Assembly (NCBI RefSeq): GCF_030867095.1
Contig: NC_081832.1
Coordinates: forward strand, 37,395,756-37,459,755
DNA: 64,000 bases
Direction: 5' to 3'
From: Alligator mississippiensis
Taxonomy: Eukaryota > Chordata > Crocodylia > Alligatoridae
The position numbers were made by a program, and so were the translations under genes. Each line of letters starts with the position of its first letter. Position 1 is the first letter of the stretch. This document shows positions 1 to 64,000 of this stretch, in pieces. The notes beneath the pieces were generated by a model, which did not search any database, was not told the origin of the DNA, and worked only from the letters and a program-made list of their open reading frames with translations.

Positions 1-989
1 CAATCATGCGTTGAGAGTGCACAGCCTCGACCAATTCCCTATTGAATTCCCAATCAAGTTCCTCCTCTTGGTGGGGAGGTCTATAGTAGACTCCCACAAG
101 TATGTCACCCTCCCCATGTTCTTCTCGTATTTTGACCCAGAGGGTCTCAAGACGCCCTTCCTGGTTAGAAAACTCAATTTGCAGGGAAGTGAACTGATCT
201 TTGATGTAAAGAGCAACACCTGCTCCTCTTCCCAAGACAGTCTCTCCTGTATAAGGTATAACCCTCCAAAGCGACAGACCAATCATAGGTAGAGTCCCAC
301 CAGGTCTCTGTTATCCCTACAAGGTCATAGGCATTTTCACATAAGAGAAAGGCCAGTTCCTCTTGCTTGTTTCCCAAGTGCCTGGCATTTATGTATAGGC
401 AGTTGAGTCTGCCATGAGAAGCCCCATGCTTTCCTATGGGGTGAGGCAGGACCTTTACTTGGGCTGTCGTTAGAACAGGTTCCCTTGGGCTGCCCAAGTT
501 ATTGGTAATGCAGCTGACATGAGCTGGGCTAGAACTGTTAATAGACCTCCCATCCCCCAGTGGTCTTAGTTCAAAGCCCTGTCAAGAAGGTCAGCCATTC
601 TGGCCAAGAAGAGCTTCTTCCCCTTCCAAGCGAAGTGGAGGCTGTTCCTTCCCAACAGTCTGCTCTCTCTGAAGTGCAGTCCTGTAGCTCTCTGGCCCTT
701 TCCCAGATTTGAATTGCTTCTTTGAGTCCTTTCCTCTTTGGACTATGCACTCTGTTCCTGGAGGGCTGTGATAACCAAAGGGCTGTGCGAAATGGCAGTG
801 TTCCATTTTGACCAGCGTTTCAACGCTTCGACAGAACAACGTTCTATTTCAAATTTTGTTTTGATTTGAAACAGCTGTTCCGTTTCGTTGAAACAGTTTC
901 TCCGTTTTTATGCTGTTTCGATGTTTTACCCATGCTATAATGGGGATGGTTGAAACAGCCTATAACTTTGTGGCCTGATTTGGATGAAA

Positions 990-1370
990 CTTGTAGGAAT
1001 GGTAGCCCCTTCTGAGGGCAATGAAGTCTGCCAAGTTTCAAGGAGATAGGTGCAGGGGGTTCAGGGAAACTGCACCCCAAAGTCTTGAAAGCAAAACTTA
1101 TGTCGCATGTATGTATTAAGCCACAGCAGGGTCAGAACTGCAGGCATGCTAGCCCCTGTGGAGGCCACAAAGCCTGCCAAGTTTCAAGGAGATAGGTGCA
1201 GGGCTTTGGGGGAAACTGTACCTCAAGCAGAGGACAAGCAAAACTTGTGACATGGGTGACACTGTGTGTGTTAAGGTGCAGCAGGGTGAAAGCTGCAGGC
1301 CTGCTAGCCCCTGCTGAGGCCACGAAGCCTGCCAGTTGTTAAGGAGCTAGGTGCAGGGGGGGGGTTTGGG
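990..1370. repeat. Three tandem ~150-bp units inside the MITE
   Basis: The block (G)CTAGCCCCT..GAGGCCA..AAGCCTGCCA followed by TTTCAAGGAGATAGGTGCAG recurs with anchors at about 1001, 1148 and 1303, so the period is 147-155 bp. The units have diverged by point changes. Confidence 0.8.
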
Positions 1371-1495
1371 GCCCTGCACCCCTAGATGCTGACAGGCAAA
1401 ACTCATGACGTGGGTGCTTGTGCAACTGCTGCCTCTCATCAGGCAGCAGGACTGAAGATCCCCCATCACTTGCCACCATAGACGTGGGGGTAATA

Positions 1496-1580
1496 ATTGA
1501 CTGCAGTATGAACATGAGCTGGCAGTGCGATGCTGTAGCCAGCAGGGCCAACAATACCCTGGCATGCATCAATTGATGCA
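1496..1580 (+). repeat. CR1 ORF2 fragment carried in the MITE
   Basis: It resembles the young CR1 at about 31500-31580 (ATGAACATGAGC.TGCAGTGCGATGCTG, then GCATGCATC) in + orientation. A second CR1 3'-end piece lies at 1640-1700 in the opposite orientation (compare 58425-58490). The MITE appears to have acquired LINE sequence. Confidence 0.6.
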
Positions 1581-2478
1581 TCTCCAGCAAAACCAGGCCC
1601 CTGCACCAATCAGGAAAGACAACTGGGGGTCAGATGGCCCCAGCAAGGTGACTGTCTAGTCTCTGCTTGAAGATTTCCAGGGTAGGTGATTGCACCACCA
1701 CTGGAGGGTTTTGTTTCAAGGCTGTTTCGACTATATCTGTTTCTTTTTGATTTTGCTGTTTCGACCTCAAAACAAGTCAGAACAGCATTGAAACAAGACT
1801 GGTGGTGAAATTTCGCACAGCCCTAATAACCATCCCTCGTGGAACCTAGTTTAAAGGCCTCCTTACTAGGTTGGCCAGATGACGCCCAAAGATGCTCTTC
1901 CCTGTTCTCATCAAATGGATCCCATCTCTTGATAGCAGTCCTCCTCTCAAGATCATCTTCCTGTTGTTGAAGAAACTGAAGCCTTCACATCAAATCCACC
2001 ATCTCAGCCACACATTCATTTCCAGGATACACTGGTCTCTGCCTGGACCCCTGCCTCCCACAAGAAGAATCAATGAGAACACCACTTGTGCTCTAAGCTC
2101 CTTAATTTTCTTGCCAAGAGCCTCATAGTCATCTCTGATCTGCTCAGTGTCATTCCTCACAGTATCTTTGGTGCCTATGTGGACAAGAAGGAACTGGTAG
2201 TGGTCTGAAGGATGGATGAGCTTTGTCAGACTGTGGCATCCTGAACTGGGGCTCCAAGTAGGCAGTACATTTCCTAGGCCCCCAAATCTGGATGACAAAT
2301 TGGTGCCTCTATTTTTCACAGAAGCGAGTCACCAACCACCACCACTCTTCTCTTCCTTTTTGATGCAGTGGTCCTGGAGCTGCTGTCCTTGTGGCTTTGT
2401 ATTTCCTGCTGTCTCAGCTGCTGTCTCCTCTGCCTCATGCCTGCAGAGGTAGTTAGCTGTATTAATGTCAATTCAGGC

Positions 2479-2620
2479 AGAAGGTAGGGTATGTTTGCAC
2501 CTTATAGACAAACTAAATCAGACATCTATAAGCATCAGATGAAGTAAGCTGCTGCTTATGAAAAACATATGCATCTCTGATCTAGTTTGTCTAGAAGGTG
2601 CAAATTTACCCTGCCTTCTT
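2479..2620. repeat. Head-to-head inverted repeat pair
   Basis: The left arm (about 2479-2524, AAGGTAGGG..TTTGCACCTTATAGACAAACTA) is the reverse complement of the right arm (about 2574-2620, TAGTTTGTCTAGAAGGTGCAAA.TTACCCTGCCTT). The roughly 50-nt spacer holds CATCAGATGAAGTAAGCTGC, a motif seen in a common amniote repeat tail. Confidence 0.75.
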
Positions 2621-2789
2621 CAGCCACATTTATAACTGATCACATACTATGTTTTTTCCCATAGGGCCCCTGTCTCATTTAGGTCCAACAAATGAATCAG
2701 GATTGTGTAGTAAATAAAATAGTATTAGAGCTCAGCTTCATTCACTCACAGAGCTGTAAAGAGCGAAGCAGAGAACTTCAGGAATAGAA

Positions 2790-2930
2790 AGACAGCCTTG
2801 TGAGTAACAATAAGTGTCACTCTGCAAGCCTAGACACTGAGCAAGGCACTTACAGCTAGTATTCAGTAACACATTGTTAGTAATTCTCATTTTGTAGATG
2901 ATGAACCTGGTTTACTGTAGTGGTGCATGG
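2790..2930 (-). repeat. Possible MIR-like SINE, antisense
   Basis: It contains TAATTCTCATTTTGTAGATGA preceded by a GAGCAAGGCACTTACAG stretch, reminiscent of the MIR/CORE-SINE body in antisense. The call is weak. Confidence 0.3.
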
Positions 2931-2952
2931 TTTCACTTGGAGTGGAAGGCAG

Positions 2953-3775
2953 TAGGGCTGTGCGAAGTTTTGGGTGCTGATTCAATTCGGAGGAGATTTG
3001 ACCTGATTTGGTGGCCGAATCTCCAAATCTGAATTGAATCAGGGGACTAGTTAAAAGGTCCGAATTGATTTTGAAGCTCTCTGAATCGATTCAGAAAAGG
3101 TTCGGAGAGCTTCAGTGACTTGGGCAGTCCCCACCTGCTGCAGCAGGGAGCTGGACCCGGACTACGAGCTGGTAAGTAGGGGGTGGGGGAGGGGGAGCTG
3201 AAGGAGTGGGGAGGGGATCATGGGGGGACCCCCACCAGGCCCCATCCCCTGCCTGCTGCCCCAGCCCCTCCTCCCTCCCCCCATGGCTGCCCCGGCTGCC
3301 CCAGCTCTGGCCCTTTTAAGAAAAAAGCAAAATAAAAGCCCTGGACTCGCTGGCTCCTGCAGTGGCCTTGGGGCTTCTGGGGGCTTGTGCAGAGCCCCCC
3401 ACAAGGGGACAAGCAGAGCAGCCATGGGGTAGCTGGGATAGTGACAGGGGGAGGTCAGAGGGCTTGTGGCAGAGCCCCCCACGTAGTGTTGGGCAGCGGG
3501 GATCGCCTCCCTGCCAGGTAGCAGCTAGTGAGTGGGGGCTTTTTTTTTTTTCAAAGAGCCGGGAACTGGGCCAGGCAGGGCAGCCATTGAGAGCAGGCAG
3601 GGGATGGGGCCTGTGTGATTCAGAGATTCGGCTGATTTGGCAGCAACTGAATTTCTGAATCAGATTCAGCCAAATTGATTTGGGACAGTGATTCGAATCA
3701 CCAAATCGAATCGCTGTCCCCCGAATTGGCCGAATCCAAATCCAAAGTGAATGCCTGCTGCTTCGCACAGGCCTA
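2953..3775. mobile_element. hAT-type MITE, family 1, second copy
   Basis: TIRs TAGGGCTGTGCGAAG at 2953 and CTTCGCACAGGCCTA ending at 3775 are flanked by perfect 8-bp duplications GAAGGCAG (2945-2952 and 3776-3783). The subterminal regions are rich in inverted GAATCGG/CCGAATT motifs. The centre is GC-rich, and no transposase is present. The ends match the element at 778-1824 but the interior is different. Confidence 0.9.
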
Positions 3776-3783
3776 GAAGGCAG

Positions 3784-4552
3784 TGAGACTTGTTTATGCT
3801 TAGCCCTGTGTGGCAAAGGTGTGTCTTTGTTTTAACATTTTGTAGAGTTATAAAATAGACCAATGAATGTTTCCCAAGGATTGTCTTACATTTATTGAAT
3901 TAATTTTCTGCAGTTGTCACAGTTTGTATTACAGGTCACCAAACATATACAGGTTGTTTACGAACAAGGAAAAACACTATATCTGTAAATTATATGAATT
4001 GTTATTGCGTGTTCTTTATTTGAAGTTGATTTTTAACTCAAAGAAGTCTGGCTTGTCTATGAAAGCAAATTGTTCATTGTCTTGTTCTGTATTTTTGCAC
4101 TCTTTTCTAAGGTATCCATATCTGTGGAATCTGACTGCATTTCCCATGGCTGGAATGGGCTTAGCATTCCATATATGAAGAGGCAGTCCTTTTGCTCTTT
4201 TGGAGCCCTTCCTTATAAGGATGGGTAGTGGAGGGAAAAACTGTGTTAGTCATTGGAAACTAAGTGCAGTCATTGGAAAACCTGGGGAGACAAGCAGGTT
4301 GAACCTTTTTGAAAATTAATCCAAATGGAGATTGCCTGGATGTTGTCTCTCTGGAGAGTGTGCTCCAGTAGTGCAAATAAAGATAGGCAGCAGAATGGTC
4401 AGAGATGGAGAAATTGTCTTACAGGTAACTTCAGAGAATGCCTGTCCACTGGGGATTTGGCCCATTCTGATTTGTAATAGGCTGGAACATCCCCACTGCT
4501 GAGAAGTGATGGCAGTGACTTTGTACTGTTGAATACTCTCTCTTGCCTGTAG
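3784..4552. other. FER1L4: Intron, no recognised element
   Basis: AT-rich unique intronic sequence between the MITE and the first exon in the window. No repeat or conserved motif was recognised. Confidence 0.5.
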
Positions 4553-60492
<55,940 letters not shown>

Positions 60493-60730
60493 GTGATTTC
60501 AGAGAGTGGACTCTGCAGGGGGAGATAGCAGTTGCTCTAGAAATCAACTCTGTACAAAAGCAAGTCTACAAATGTCTGGTGGAGCTTAGGGTTGCATCTG
60601 GAGGGAGAGGAATGGAGAAGGAACCAATTTAGACCACTCATGTTTAACAGCTGTGATGTAACGTAAACATAGCACTCTTCAGAGGAGAGTTATCGTTATT
60701 TCAATAAATACCTTATTCTATTTTTCTGAG
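60493..60730 (+). other. FER1L4: FER1L4 3' UTR
   Basis: This is the short 3' UTR between the stop codon and the first canonical polyadenylation signal. The end is estimated at 10-25 nt after the signal; no transcript evidence is available here. Confidence 0.6.
60703..60708 (+). promoter_or_regulatory. Polyadenylation signal AATAAA
   Basis: Canonical AATAAA 211 nt after the FER1L4 stop. It is the only good signal close downstream of the last exon, and T-rich sequence follows. Confidence 0.7.
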
Positions 60731-61560
60731 AGGGAACTTTCATAGCTGGGGTTCTGGTTCTTGGGATCCTTGTAGCCAAAATCATCCTCTGCCTTGCTTG
60801 ATCTCTGTGAAGGAGCCTCTCTGATAGCAAGGGCAGTAGAGGTATTGATCTCCAGGGATCCAGGTTTTCTGTTTGCTGTGGAAAAATGTGGATTTTCTCC
60901 TTTAAAGGAGAAAAGCACGGGAAACCATGGGTTTCCCTTTGCAGGCTGATAGAGTTCTATGCACATGGCCAGCAATACAGCCAGGCAACATGGTGGAGAG
61001 CAGCTCCCCCAGCTGCCTGCAGGGAAGTCTGTGTGGGAGGGGAGCATACATGATGCTTGGGGTGTGGGTGAGGCAGATTGAGGAGGTGGTGATTTGTGCC
61101 AGGCCCACACAGTGAGGGAGGGAGTGGGGTAGAGTTGGGGGCTGGGGCTGGGACTGGAGGTGCTGCCCGGTTGGGGTGGTGCACAGTGCCCGGCGCCAGG
61201 GTGGGAATGCATGGCCATGAGACCTGGACAGGGAGTGGGATGCACAGTTTGTCCAGAGCTGGGGGGGTGGCTGGGGGGGGGGCAGGGGGTGCTGCTGTGC
61301 ACACTCCTGGGAAGGGGTTGGTTCCCAGAGGTGATGCATCATGGGAAATGGGATGGGGTATGTGCCCCCCTGCCCTCCAAGATCTGTGCATCCATAGCAG
61401 GGCATGGGGCTGCAGCCTTGCTGGACCAGCACTAGACTGAGGCAGGAACCACCTCAGTGGCCCAGCAGGCAGGATCTGGCACAGGAGGGTGGAGAGGGCT
61501 GACAAGACTCATTGCTGCTGTGGCCACCACCAGGACCCCTGTGTCAGCCACGCTGCCACG
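60731..61560. other. Downstream intergenic GC-rich block
   Basis: G-rich + strand with long GGGGGGTGGCTGGGGGGG-type runs (about 61260-61290). No ORF has recognisable domains, and no transposon ends were identified. Confidence 0.4.
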
Positions 61561-61561
61561 G

Positions 61562-61645
61562 AGACATAGAATTGTCAGGGGATTTGCCCATGATCAGAGT
61601 GTTAGTGGCAGAGTTAGAACTTGGGTCAGAAACAGAAACTCCTCA
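61562..61645 (-). repeat. MIR-like SINE, antisense
   Basis: AGGGGATTTGCCCATGATCA then GTTAGTGGCAGAGTTAGAACTTGGGTC fits the antisense MIR core (AGGTAATTTGCCCAAGGTCAC..TAGTAAGTGGCAGAGCCGGGATTCGAACCCA). Confidence 0.6.
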
Positions 61646-62149
61646 AAGCACAAATAGCACCAGTGCCGAGTCCGAGCCATGAGCTTCTTGGGGGTTGGGT
61701 AGAGTAGAAGGGGCAGCAAATTTTAAGGCTTTGCTTCAGCATAAGTTTGGTGGGACTAGATTTGCCTTTCAGTTGCAGGAACCGAACTATAAGCTCCCAT
61801 TTGCCTATGGGGCTTGCTCTGGTTAGCTCTTTTGTGCTAGCTGCTTTGAATGCCTGCAACCAAGCCATTGTGGAATGGTCTCTTACCAAACTTCAGATGT
61901 AGGTTGTTAGACCAGTGACAGAGAGGCCTTCTTTTTGCCCTGACTACTTCCCATTCAGACCCAAAGGAAAAGCCTTCATCCCAAACTGTTACAAAAAGCA
62001 GCAAACCAATTAGAGATCACCATTAAAACTTCTTGCATTTGGCACAGCTCCTCTCGAGTTCTTTACATCACTCCTGAACAGGGTAGAAAGTAAAAAGCTT
62101 ATTCTCTCATTCTAGCTCTTAGACTTCATACTCACTTATACTTACAGCT

Positions 62150-62335
62150 GGGTATGGACACACATATTTGGAGTCCTTTCAAGAGGAACTCAGAAGGGCA
62201 GCAGCTATTACATTCTAATTGTTACATGCAGACATTGGGAATGATACAAATGTAACAAAATCAGTGTTTGAAATTGTAGCACTATGTTACATTTGAATAA
62301 TTTCCAGCTTGTCAACAGGTAACACAGACTGTAAC
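62150..62335. repeat. Partial relative of the 34731-35556 MITE
   Basis: CACATATTTGGAGTCCTTTCAAGAG, AGGGCAGCAGCTATTACATTCTA, ATTGTTAC and GATACAAATGTAACAAAA parallel the terminal and internal blocks of 34731-35556. A right-hand terminus was not found. Confidence 0.55.
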
Positions 62336-62565
62336 TGAATATAATTAGAATATAACCCTAACCCTTGCCACAAAAGGAGTATGCTAATGAACCTTGCTGA
62401 TAGATCTCTAATACAGAGGAGGACCAGTATCTACAAGAACTGGAGGATGCTATTGATTTATGTAACAGAAACTTAGTAAAATTGGTAGTGCAAAGTTATG
62501 CATTTATGGCTAAATCTAAAAAAAAGGAGCTAAGTGCCATATTTAATTGAATCTGATGATTTCCA

Positions 62566-63700
62566 CCCCCCCCCCATTTAGCATGGGGGGGGGCTCATCT
62601 TAGATTTGAGTATGAGCCAGGCAAGCAGCTGCTGTAGCTCAGGATGGGGCCAAGGTAGCTCACATGGCAGGTGGAGAGTGGGGAGAATGCAGGGGAAATG
62701 TGGGGAAAGGGACCATGCAGTATAGGGGGAGCACAGGGGAAGAGGTGTGTGGTATAGAGAGGAACACAGGACCGCGGTGGGAGAAAGGATACATCCTTCA
62801 GTACTGCAAAGGGGTACTTCCTTCAGTATACTGCAAACCTTCTGAACTTCATTACATTCCATTTCAGAGCCACTACCAAAAAAGTGGGGAAAAGGGCACA
62901 GGGGAAGGGGACTGCAGAGCAAGGGGTGTGCAGGGAAGGGGCACAGGGAAGGGGAGAGGCAGTCCAGGAGAGAGCGTGGGGGAAAAGGTGCATGGTTCTG
63001 GCAGAGCATGGGGAAGGTGTGCAGTGCAGGGGGAGCATGATGAAAAGGGTGTTGGGAAGGGATGTGTAGAGCATGGGGAAAGGGCTGCATGGAGTGTGAG
63101 GAAAGTACACAGGGAAAAGGAAGCATAGGAAAGGGGCATACAGGGAAAGGGGGGTGGGGGAAGTGCGTGCATGGAGTGGTGGGGGGGAGCAGCTTCAGTT
63201 CACCCTGATCCCAAGTGGGGCTTGAGGCTGGAGCCAGAGCTGCCACTACTGCCTGGCCTGCCTGGGTGCTCCATGTCTGCATTAGAGAGAGTGCCAGGGC
63301 AGCTGCAAAGGTAAGAGCAAGGCAGACACCAGAGGGGGACAAGTCTTGTGGGGTGGGAAGGAAGCAAAGAGGCAGGCACAGGGGAGGCAAGTGGGAGGGG
63401 GGGAGACAAGGGGCATGGGCTAGGCTGACTGCACCCCCTGCTATAGTCTATGCCCCCCCCCAGTACCCTCCTGTACTCTTACCCCCCCCCCCCCACTACC
63501 CTGCACCTGCAACCCCTATTGTGTGCTGCCAATGCAACCACCATAGCTCCTGAAGACAGCTGCAACATCAATGTAATGGTAAGTTTTTTGCAAGTAGTTT
63601 GAAACTTTGGAGGGAGTGAGTGGTTATATGACTTCCTTCAATACTGCAAACTTTCTGAACTTTATCACATTCCATTTCAGAGCCACTACCAAAAGTCCAA
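62566..63700. repeat. Purine-rich (AG-rich) tract with repeated unit
   Basis: The + strand is almost all purine-rich GGGGAAGGGGCACAGGG-type sequence between homopolymer C runs. An approximately 70-bp unit (CTTCAGTAT.CTGCAAAC.TTCTGAACTT, then CATTCCATTTCAGAGCCACT) appears at about 62817-62880 and 63630-63695 in the same orientation, and a partial copy near 62795. No gene is supported. Confidence 0.7.
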
Positions 63701-64000
63701 GGGCAGCAGGACTCTGCCTGCCAGACCTGACACCCAGGGTATGTAGTGTCCTGGGTGATATTTAGGTAATATGTTCCACCGACCTTGTGTGTGTGTGCGC
63801 GCAGGGGGGTGGCAAAAGTCCGTTTTTTTTTACTGCACCCCCCCCCCTTTTCTTCCCTCCTCACAGGAAACTTTTGCAGGTGGAACTCACTGGGGATGGT
63901 AGCCATCCCACAGTCCAATGAAGAGAGTGGAGTGCTGAACCCACCTTTTTTTTTTATTTTTATATTTTGAAGTTGTATATAGTTATTGTTGCTGCAGCAT
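63701..64000. other. Right edge, unassigned
   Basis: It contains a GTGTGTGTGCGCGC run, a T8 tract, a C-homopolymer near 63838-63847 and another T-run near 63944. No gene or element was identified. Confidence 0.5.

Larger units (their letters stand above)
778..1824. mobile_element. hAT-type MITE, family 1 (TIR AGGGCTGTGCGAA)
   Basis: The terminal inverted repeats AGGGCTGTGCGAAAT and ATTTCGCACAGCCCT are flanked by ATAACCA(A/T) on both sides (771-778 and 1825-1832). An 8-bp duplication is the hAT signature. It has no transposase. Inside are three tandem copies of a roughly 150-bp unit (about 990-1370) and two CR1-derived pieces. It is inserted in an antisense CR1. Confidence 0.8.
1..2460 (-). 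mobile_element. Old CR1 LINE, antisense, split by a hAT MITE
   Basis: Reading the - strand, 2319-1860 carries a decayed CR1 ORF1 hydrolase domain (LVHIGTKD, then RAQVVFS). Position 497-174 carries the ORF2 endonuclease start (LNCLYINARHLGNKQEELAF, ETWWDS). The rest of the endonuclease runs off the left edge with frameshifts. A hAT MITE at 778-1824 interrupts it, so the CR1 is older than that MITE. Confidence 0.8.

Noticed and set aside
990-1370. Tandem repeats considered as a CRISPR-like array
   Set aside because: Units are about 150 bp, diverged and contiguous, inside a eukaryotic MITE; there are no short repeats with unique spacers.
62578-63390. 270-codon Pro/His/Cys-rich ORF on the - strand
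   Set aside because: Product of the purine-rich tract; repetitive composition and no start context or domain.

Overview
This window is vertebrate nuclear DNA from a non-avian reptile. A crocodilian is my best guess and a turtle is the main alternative. The evidence is dense, long and well-preserved CR1 LINEs, many hAT-type MITEs, old MIR-like SINE pieces, no Alu or L1-type primate or rodent repeats, and one widely spaced multi-exon gene. The organism call is inference.

The only protein-coding gene found is the 3' half of a type II ferlin on the + strand. I assign it to FER1L4 from recalled family sequence. Twenty exons between 4553 and 60492 join in phase, with GT/AG boundaries, to give 2883 nt: 960 residues plus a stop. 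They encode the end of one C2 domain, a further C2-like domain, an acidic linker, the C2E and C2F calcium/lipid-binding domains, a lysine-rich segment, and a C-terminal membrane anchor with a very short tail. The 5' half of the gene (upstream C2 domains and promoter) lies left of the window. A polyadenylation signal sits at 60703.

The introns are filled with transposons. Region by region: an old antisense CR1 split by a hAT MITE (1-2460); a second MITE of the same family (2953-3775); a Tigger/pogo-like palindromic element (8002-9093); hAT MITEs with matching 8-bp target duplications (13838-14683, about 17660-19126, 28050-28282, 28605-28789); a retrovirus-like fossil (26157-27680); an ancient and a young + strand CR1 (29040-32157); a near full-length antisense CR1 with both ORFs recognisable (37279-40610); a LINE fragment beginning beside a splice donor (41570-42120); a hAT nested inside another hAT (47436-49606); a CR1 nested inside another CR1 (52188-57573); an LTR-like fossil (57778-58312); and another antisense CR1 (58334-59660). 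Right of the gene (60730-64000) there is GC-rich and purine-rich repeat DNA with no gene.

No tRNA, rRNA, CRISPR array or prokaryotic feature was seen. The most notable observations are an apparently intact FER1L4 (the human copy is a transcribed pseudogene), a NAGNAG acceptor at its fifth exon here, MITEs built from repeated fold-back modules, and two cleanly resolvable nested insertions. I did not find evidence for a wholly new biological system.
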